From NCBI GenBank assembly GCA_940671915.1, contig CALNVZ010003426.1, forward strand, positions 8,324,201 through 8,388,200: DNA of 64,000 bases. Direction: 5' to 3'. This document shows positions 56,986 to 64,000 of this stretch, piece after piece (the first letter of the stretch is position 1; each line of letters opens with the position of its first letter). The notes below the pieces were generated by a model. The model did not search any database. It was not told the origin of the DNA and saw only the letters and a program-made list of their open reading frames with translations. The stretch is from Paracentrotus lividus (Eukaryota; Echinodermata; Echinoidea; Camarodonta; Echinidae). Made by a program: the position numbers and the translations under genes.

Positions 56986-59900
56986 ATGTAGATCGATTGC
57001 AGTCATGTTGTTCTCTACATCTCGATTTCCCATGGTTCCTGCCCTGTAAATCAATCCCGACAGAGTTATTTGTAGACAGAATGATCATGTTGGTTTGGTC
57101 ATGGGAAATAATCAAGTAGGATACCATCGTAGTTATTTGATCGTGATCAAAGTCGGAGTTCACTACCCTCACAAGGATGCAGAAGTGGGGACTTTTGTCG
57201 AGTCCACGTCCACGTCACCTTCTCCGTGAAATTAATTGCGAGAACCTCATATCACTTTTTCCTTAATGGAAGGATCATTCTACAGCTATCATGTCATATC
57301 GCTCGCCACATTGATTGCGGATATGAACGGCTTGGGATGGGATGGTTTTCCTATCCTTTGGCTAGGTCACCTTGACTTGACTTCGATCCAGAAGTTGATG
57401 AGTCAGGAGGGTGTCTATTCTACCATGTTGTCGGAAAATCTTCCTTCACGGAATATTATGGTGTTTAGAAAATTTATTTCTTCTTCAAGGCTATCGATAT
57501 TCCCTTCTCGGTCTATTCTTCAATATCGACCTATTTTTTAAAAATAAGGTAGAGCACCTATCTAGTAGACTTGATGTTTCGAGTTCTTCCCCGAGGAGAT
57601 CTATTTCGCAAGTTTAGGGCGGAAATAGAAGCTCTCCTTGCGAGTTTCGGAAGCGAATTTCGAGACCCACCGGAGGGGACTGCGGGATTAGTACGGAGTC
57701 TCTCGGAATGGGTTAATTCCTACAATGTCGTAATTACCGGTCGATAATGTTTCGGAGCAGACGTCGCAGCAGTTCTTCCATTCAGAGTCGCGTCAACTCC
57801 GACCACTCCGTGGTAGGGATTTCCATCGGAGACTAAAGAAGACTACGCACTAGATTAAGGGAGTTAACCTCTTTCTTCCTCGGAGTTCGGTTCTCACGTA
57901 ATCCGCATCGGAGAAATTTTTAGATTTCTCTATCTTAAAGAAAAAGGGGGGGGTGTTTGATACCAGATCATCGCTCCACCCTTGCAAGGATATTCAGATC
58001 GCGCTTCGATGATGTTAATTAACGTAACTGCGACGTATTAGCCAATCTATCTGATAGAGGTCCGTCTTATTCTTCAGGAGAAGAAGTTCACTACTACTAC
58101 TAGTTCGGACTCAATGGAGTTTGTTCCGAGAAGAATCCGAGCTTTTAACCTATATACGATCTGTATGCAGGATTCAAACCGCGAAGTATCTCCAGGATCT
58201 TCAGCAATTCCGAGATTAGATTTATGAGATACAGAGCTTAAGTTTTCCTACCTAAACTCACTAGGAAGAATGAAGGAAAGGTCTAAGGCGTGAGATTTAT
58301 TCTTTACTCAGCGAAGATCTAGGACCCTTCTTTCAGACATTATCGTCAATAATGTTTTGAGATGACAGTCGAAATACGGGTCACTAATCGAATCTCATGA
58401 ATCAGAGAGGGTTCACTTGTAGCTGGGCTGATCGCTCCCGTAGTTTAAATGAAGGGAGGTTTATTGTCAGAACTGGAGTTCGAGTTCCGACAAGAGAATT
58501 TTATCTTGAAAATCTTCATCTGGTCGGTCTTTCGCCCCGCCTTCTGCCCACAAAGGGACAGTGTCTGCAGGAAAGAGATTTCTGAGACAGCTTGGGGTCA
58601 TGGTGGTCTTATTCCCAGTTTTAACGGGCTGGCTTTCCGGTGGACCCAAATCCCGTTGGGGGTCGGAATTTTTCAGGAGGCCGAGAATTTGGCCAAGGAA
58701 TTTCAGGGTAGTTTAGAGAAGCTTGAATAACCCTCCAAGTCTATTATTACGGTTGGCTTGTAACTACATATTCACGTCAACTCTCTCTCGAACTGGATAA
58801 CCGTCTGACAAATGGTCAGACATAACACTCTTCATCACAACAGTCGGGTACGAGGAGATCATGCTGGTCAGTGGGGTAGATCAGACTGGAGTAGTTCAGA
58901 TTCCGCTATCGAACCTATCATTCCCTTTTAGTATGGGAGGGAAGCGCCTGAGGTGACCTCGCCACCTACGTTTGGGAAAAATTTAGGTCCGATGGAAGGA
59001 CTCTTTCTTTTTCGATCTCAGACGATTATTATCGCCTCGGAAATCAGAGTCGGTCTCAATTTAGACTTTGAGAACCTCGATCCGGGGTTGTCTTCAGGAG
59101 TCATCCACCCAAACCACTTGACGTGTCCCTTGTCCGGGAAACAGCTCAAAGGAAGAATCGAGAAAGTCACAATCTACCCTAAATTGTGTCTAATTCTACA
59201 TTCTTTTCCCCAAAGCGGAGACTCGATACGCGTAGTCTCAGTGGGAGGACTCAGCAGCAGACTTTAAGTTTAAACATGCATCGTTTTTTGATGAGTTAGG
59301 AGTTGATTCCCACGTTTTAGGGACTCAACCGGACACTGCGATCATCTGACGAGACCAGTTGGAGATAGTAGAACTTCCGATCTACTTAAAGAGTCTTGGA
59401 TCGCGTCGAAGGAGATTTTTAGGTTTATTATGTTAAGGATGTCATGTTGACATCGAAGTTATGGTCCTAGTTCCCAATTTGGCAGACTTTTAACGTGATC
59501 TCTCATTTTTTCGGCTCTTGAGATCTTCCAGTCTGATTTCAGTCCGCTCTCGTCATAGAATTCCTTTCTAAAACTACTGAATTAAACCTCATATTCCTTT
59601 TGGGCGGTTAGGAGTTCACTTCCCAGGGAAGACATGGGAGCGCCTCCGTTCTTCAATATATTGACCGCATATGCTTCACTTTTAAGGAAGGGAGATCCAT
59701 TATCGAGGCCTCTTGACTTCGGTGAGGAATCTCCGAGACTTTGTTCTCTCAACAACGTTTGGAGAGCCTGAAGGTGAGGAAGTTTCTTCCTCACTTCAAG
59801 ACCTTTACAGATAGCGGACAGTTTAGGTTTGAACAGACATCGGAGGGATGATGTCTTATTTAGTTCGCATAGAGGATTTACTCTCCCTGCTAGGAGCAGG

Positions 59901-60892
59901 GTAGCCTTTTCAACCCTGGTTCTGATGCAACAACGAGAACATCGGTCCAGTCGCTTCGCACCATACCGATTTTGGGAAAAATTTTTTGTTTAAACTTTTA
60001 CTTTTACCCAAGACGCTATAAGTGACTCACTTCAGAGTGGTCGCTGTTGTTCATAGAATTCAGGCGACTGAGTCGCAAGGTCGACCCTCAGTTTGACTCT
60101 CCTCAGTTTGGCTTCTCACGTCAGTAAGGATCTTCCGTTTTCTGAGGTTAGGAATTTAGATAAAAGGAGATCGTTTGGGTTTACCCAGGTTGTCGTTTCT
60201 ATTTCCGGAACTGACCGGAAATCCCTTGGTTTTTTCCGGGTAGTATTCTCCTGTTTCACTAGGAAGAAATAAGAAGGGCAGGACGTCGACGATTATCATA
60301 CTCCTCTCTGCCACACGCCGCGGACTTGGTTACGATAGTTCTCCCTCTGGTTAAAGGAGAAAACCATAACACTTGCCGTGTGTGATTCTTAGCATAACAG
60401 CAGCGGTTAGAGCTAACTCTCGAACACCTGAACATCTTCCTTTTATATTCAGCCGTTATCAAGAAGTCAATTCGAGCTACAGGATTTGACGATTGTACTC
60501 CTCTCGACCTTAAGAGAGTAGGTGTGTACCCACTAGTAATACTTCTTCAGAACGATATTCTTCTGTGGGTCCCGAGATGAAACCTTTCTCCCGTCCATAC
60601 CGTTTTTCATCATCTTTCACATCGACGGGGGTATTCTCTGATTACCCCTGAGGGATTTAGATCAGCTATTTCAGCTATCCCAGCTTTTCAGCTATCCCAA
60701 GCTATTTCAAATTCTTACCGATGGATAGTCATTTTCAGCGGTTCTTCTGTTATCAGTTCTTTAGTTTTCTATCTCTTAAAGTCCCTACTCAGACTCGGTC
60801 TCTAAATTGAGTGGTCGCGAGGACCTCAGGTCCTAGCTTACCTCCTTCACACCACCGTCTCTAGGTTTCTGTCTGGATAGATCTTCCAAGGA

Positions 60893-61093
60893 TTCTCTCT
60901 GATTTGTAATATGTCGGGGAAAACGCTAAGTTTATTGCTCGCTCCTCTTCTATCAACGAGCCACTTAGGTTGGAATTATAGAGATATTCATCTTTTCCTT
61001 TCGACATACTTTAAACGAAAATCAGACAGATTTTCCGGTCTGTTAAAAATTTTCCTACGTCCCTTTAGTCAGAATTTCATCGTTGCGCACTGA
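60893..61093 (+). pseudogene. Possible tyrosine-recombinase C-terminal remnant of the DIRS-type element
   Basis: GKTLSLLLAPLLSTSHLGWN then YRDIHLFLSTYFKRKSDRF has the look of the end of a DIRS recombinase, where a G[YW]WRD..TF...Y.[KR] segment carries the catalytic Tyr (here in STYFKR). The HxxR box is not evident. It is in the expected place, just 5' of the internal complementary region. Weak, sequence-pattern evidence only. Confidence 0.3.
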
Positions 61094-61463
61094 CAGAATG
61101 TGGCGCCGTTGAAGACCATCTTGGATTCCTGAAAAATGTCCAATTTGGTTATATCCATGGAATCTTTCGGACCAGTACCGGGAGTACTATCTCGAGATAG
61201 ATAGTAGTAAAAAAAAAAAAAAAAAAAAAAATGCGGACCGAGGACCAAGGTACCTAGTTTATCCTAGGAACCTCGATGTGAGGGTACCAGCCTTCGGGGA
61301 CATGTTTTTAAAGGGAATTTCCGTGGAAAGTGTATGTTATCAAATAGTGGGTGAGCGTTTCTGCTATGAAGGAAACTTTTCTCTTTGTTCCTATCATGGT
61401 ACGGCGTCATCCTTATTATCTAAAACTGTTGGTGTGTCCTCCCAGTACAAATCGGTGCTGGTC

Positions 61464-61558
61464 GTATAGCAAGTAGGCAAATATATCATTCTTTGAAGTA
61501 AATCATAAAAATTATCACTAATTTTATTATTTACAATAAAGAATATATATTTGCCTAC
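61464..61558. repeat. Internal complementary region (circle-junction mirror) of the DIRS-type element
   Basis: GTAGGCAAATATATCATTCT then TTGAAGT is the complement of the left terminus; directly joined AAATCATAAAAATTATCAC... to TATTTGCCTAC is the complement of the right terminus (61768-61826). The join (about 61499) matches the two element borders. Confidence 0.88.
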
Positions 61559-61606
61559 ATCCTCCCTCCGTCCCCGTTCCATCACTACTTAAAGTTTTAG
61601 GGTGGT

Positions 61607-61826
61607 ATGAGACAAGAGGAAAGTTTGTTGGGAATGTTTTGGCTGAGTGCCCTCATCATGAGAGGGCGCCCTTCTCACAGGGGAGGGGAAGATAGGAGAC
61701 AATAGAGCAAAAGTTTTCGGGGTTAAAGTATCGCTTGGTTGGCGAAATTCGAGGACGAATAGCAAAGTAGGCAAATATATAATTCTTTATTGTAAATAAT
61801 AAAATTAGTGATAATTTTTATGATTT
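61607..61826 (-). repeat. Right inverted terminal repeat of the DIRS-type element
   Basis: Contains GTTTTGGCTGAGTGCCCTCA, CGAGGACGAATAGCAAAGTA and the terminal ATAATTTTTATGATTT. Pairs with the left repeat apart from the outer ~50 bp, which differ as is usual in DIRS elements. Confidence 0.9.
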
Positions 61827-62025
61827 CAAGGAAATTTATAATGGCAATTGATATGTAACATATAATTAGAATAAACTTCTCACCTCTGCAATGCTACTTT
61901 TCTGCCATCACAAATGTCACTCATAAATGTAACTGAGCAAAATGAAGATGACAGGTACAGAATCCAGTTTTAGCAAGTTTTGAGAAAACGATACAAGACT
62001 TGAGTGAATGCTTTTACTGCATATA

Positions 62026-62287
62026 TGTGATGCATCACATCGAAATCAGACACAAGTCGCCGAGCAAATTCAGCACAGTGTCGAGGAAATCGGCAAAATA
62101 ATAAAAGCTGTCTTATTTGGGGGAAATATTTTTTTGATTCTCTGAATTTTCAATGTTTCTTGCATGCTCTGTAAAAAACAAATGAGTCGAAATGATTAGG
62201 AGAAAGCCTTTAAAAATGGATTGTTTTGTTGGAATCTTTGTTTCTTTTTTGGTGACTTGTGTCTGTTTTCGATATGATGAGTCACAT
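62026..62287. mobile_element. MITE, AGACACAAGTCGCC family, copy 2
   Basis: TGTGATGCATCACATCGAAA then TCAGACACAAGTCGCC at the left and GGTGACTTGTGTCTGTTTTC then GATATGATGAGTCACA at the right; collinear with 24720-24984. Confidence 0.9.
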
Positions 62288-62418
62288 ATATCCACATGTA
62301 TCATCGAATAGGATTTTTTTTTTGACAGCAGTAAAACATTCACTTACTCTTGTGTTATATTATGAGTATCCTTTTTATATTTTGTTCCAATAAATGCGTT
62401 TAACTCATGCCATTGCAG

Positions 62419-62589
62419 GGGTCTTTCAAAAGTTCACAGAGGAAAAAGAAGAAGCCGTCGATCAAGAGGAAATCGATATCAAAGAAGGAGGAAGGCAAGA
62501 ATCAGCGGCCATTCATCATCAAACCCATTCCATCCCCCCTGATGAAACCTGTACTTGTCTTTATTAACCCTAAGAGTGGCGGAAATCAG
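62419..62589 (+). CDS. DGKZ: DGK exon 7 (MARCKS-like basic region and start of catalytic domain)
   Basis: Acceptor CCATTGCAG|GGGTCT, donor AATCAG|GTAAGA, phase 0. Encodes residues 298-354. [18 protein letters not shown] (304-321) corresponds to the MARCKS phosphorylation-site-like domain of DGKZ/DGKI, which acts in nuclear import and is a PKC target in mammals; Ser311, Ser316 and Ser318 are candidate sites. [19 protein letters not shown] then INPKSGGNQ opens the DAGKc domain with its NPKSGG nucleotide-binding turn. Confidence 0.97.
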
Positions 62590-62639
62590 GTAAGAGAAAT
62601 CATTTATACTCTCTTATAATCTTCTTCTTCTTCTCGAGT

Positions 62640-63010
62640 CCTTTCTCCTATTCTACTGTTTTCTCTTATAATAATGATAATAGTCAATTTATAGTTTCTG
62701 CGCTCTATAAATTGACTATTATTATTATTATCTCTTATAATGATAATAATAATAATAATAATAGTCAATTTATAGAGTGCAGAAACTATTCAACAAAAGT
62801 ATATATTCTACTGCGCTGTTTAGGAGCTTCTGATATGCTTGTAATTAATTAAATAGATGTGTTTTAAGTTTAGATTTAAAGCTACTAATTGATGTTGCTT
62901 TCCTGACTTCAATAGGTACCAGGTAACTCATTCCATAGTTTGGGTCCAGCACAAGCAAAAGCTTGATCACCCAGTGTCACCTTTGTTTTGACTGATGGGG
63001 TCAGTTAAAG
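62640..63010 (-). pseudogene. LINE C-terminal remnant with TTA-repeat tail
   Basis: The minus strand translates to TLGDQAFACAGPKLWNELP, then after a frameshift IEVRKATSISSFKSKLKTHL. This is the standard end of LINE polymerases (GDRAF..AGPKLWN.LP..IR...S...FK..LKTHL). The 3' tail is (TTA/ATT)n around 62720-62765, with the CAATTTATAG block present twice in opposite orientations. Inactive fragment inserted antisense in the DGK intron. Confidence 0.75.
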
Positions 63011-63536
63011 CAGAGAATCCCTTGAACTGCGCAAGTTGCGACCATGTTGACTGACTTTGTACCTTAACAATTATGTGATGTAGACAGGAGCTTGACCATG
63101 AAGTGGTCAAGCTCTTAATCCTAATATAAAACGTGTGCAATAAAAATTGCAATTGATATACTTCTGTTCTAAAAAAAATATGCCCTTGTATATGGTTATT
63201 TAGAAAATTAAGTTATTGTCTCAGAGTGAATACAAAATATCAGCTTCATATCTATCAGTGTGGTCTTGATTACTTGCCATTAAGGGGGCAAATTCAGCTG
63301 TGTGGAAAATAACCTGTAATGAAATACAAGTAGTAATTTAAATTAATTTCTGTCTTCCAAACCTCACACACATATTTTGGAAAGTAGAAAATATAAGTAA
63401 ATGTTTAAGAAGTTAAAATTGACAGATGGAATTGGTGATTATTATTTTATTCCATAATGTATAATTTTGCTGTTTTTTCATGTGCCAATTCTAAACTTCT
63501 CTTTCTCTATCATTTGTCCTCTATCTTCTATTGCAG

Positions 63537-63619
63537 GGAGGCAAGTTGATGACTAAATTCCAGTGGTTATTAAACCCCAGACAAGTCTTTGATCTTTCTC
63601 AAGGAGGGCCCAGGGAAGG
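63537..63619 (+). CDS. DGKZ: DGK exon 8 (catalytic domain, continues beyond window)
   Basis: Acceptor TCTATTGCAG|GGAGGC, donor GAAGG|GTGAGT, ending in phase 2. Encodes [20 protein letters not shown] and SQGGPRE plus two bases of a Gly codon (residues 355-381). [13 protein letters not shown] is invariant in type IV DGKs. The GGDGT ATP-binding motif would be in the next exon, outside the window. Confidence 0.96.
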
Positions 63620-64000
63620 GTGAGTTATTATGTAATCATAATTATTTGTAAATTGAATAAGGAGTAAAATCAATTAGAAATATATTAATATGGAGAACAA
63701 AAAAAATGGTCAAAGAAAAGGAAATGAGCAAAGAAAATGAATTCCCATTGTTTTTGCTTATTATGTCAATGTCATTGTCATTATCAATGTCATTGTTGCC
63801 AATTCCTTGATTTCTTGTAAGGAGGATGTAATGAATTGTGAGGCACCCTCTCAGGAACAAACATTTTATTGCACATGTAGGGCTATGCTGAAACAGTGGA
63901 GAACTATAGGATGTTGTTTTTGTTTGTGACACCATAAAACCACTACCTCTACTACTGCTACTGCTACTAATGCTGCTGCTGCAACTACTACAACTACCAC
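63620..64000 (+). other. Start of the next DGK intron
   Basis: GTGAGT then AT-rich intron with short GTCATT and CTACTG/CTGCTG triplet repeats near the right edge. No exon seen before the window ends. Confidence 0.6.

Larger units (their letters stand above)
55465..61826 (+). mobile_element. DIRS-type retroelement, structurally complete, coding region decayed
   Basis: Inverted terminal repeats (55469-55658 and 61607-61826) flank 6.36 kb. At 61464-61558 lies an internal complementary region whose first half complements the extreme left end and second half the extreme right end, joined in the order of a circle junction. This arrangement is characteristic of DIRS tyrosine-recombinase retrotransposons, which lack classical LTRs and target duplications. 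ATTT occurs at both borders (55465-55468, 61823-61826), consistent with short-identity crossover. The interior is richer in G+C and CpG than its surroundings. I could not recognise reverse transcriptase or RNase H blocks, and many stops break all frames. It lies in the DGK intron, sense orientation. Confidence 0.82.
32306..63619 (+). other. DGKZ: Type IV diacylglycerol kinase gene (5' part; continues beyond window)
   Basis: Locus entry for the exons listed separately. The product phosphorylates diacylglycerol to phosphatidic acid, ending DAG signalling to PKC and RasGRP. The visible reading frame gives about 381 residues: a variable N-terminus, two C1 domains (146-196 and ~217-273), a MARCKS-like basic region (301-320) and the start of the catalytic domain. 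Family members are about 900-1100 residues with C-terminal ankyrin repeats, which lie outside the window. Residues match DGKZ at some positions and DGKI at others, as expected for the pre-duplication invertebrate gene; the symbol marks the family, not strict orthology. Confidence 0.93.

Noticed and set aside
57236..59794. Open frames in the DIRS-type element considered as gag or reverse transcriptase
   Set aside because: Translated in all + frames by eye without finding RT (YxDD), RNase H or zinc-knuckle patterns; frames are short and stop-ridden, so no product is claimed.

Overview
This is a eukaryotic, AT-rich window (roughly one third G+C by eye), almost certainly from an echinoderm and most likely a sea urchin. 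The basis is a vertebrate-like intron/exon structure, introns of 0.7 to 10 kb, dense short inverted-repeat DNA transposons (MITEs), tRNA-derived SINEs, a DIRS-type retroelement and a DUF3504/Crypton-type tyrosine recombinase relic. The species call is inference.

The one protein-coding gene I can support is the 5' part of a type IV diacylglycerol kinase, the single-copy invertebrate relative of vertebrate DGKZ and DGKI. It lies on the + strand from about 32.3 kb past the right edge. Two alternative first coding exons (32306-32481 and 41315-41613) end in the same phase and can both join the common exon at 42633-42747. Then follow C1A (43603-43686, 51329-51403, finishing at the start of 52079-52273), C1B (52079-52273 and 53430-53552), a MARCKS-like basic segment running into the start of the catalytic domain (62419-62589), and the next catalytic-domain exon (63537-63619). 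All exons have GT/AG borders and consistent phases. The rest of the kinase lies beyond the window.

Layout. 0-32 kb: no gene I can support, but many repeats: a ~200-bp tandem array at 0.5-3.0 kb broken by three different MITEs at nearly the same site; several MITE families; simple repeats (CT-rich, GGGTA-type); LINE C-terminal debris at 15.9-16.4 kb; and a 3.59-kb element with ~450-bp terminal inverted repeats at 20.58-24.17 kb carrying a broken tyrosine-recombinase gene. 32-64 kb: the DGK gene. Its introns hold a tRNA-Cys-like gene joined to a SINE, more MITEs, a ~790-bp GGT-triplet repeat, a complete-looking 6.36-kb DIRS-type element (55.47-61.83 kb) with inverted terminal repeats and a diagnostic internal complementary region, and LINE debris.

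The most unusual host-gene signal is that the 3' ends of two consecutive C1B exons, each with its 5' splice site and the first intron bases, have been tandemly duplicated into the downstream intron: once for exon 52079-52273, and about eight times (period 150-200 bp) for exon 53430-53552. This leaves a ladder of decoy splice donors. The C1A exon also has two identical in-frame GTAAGT donors 15 nt apart.
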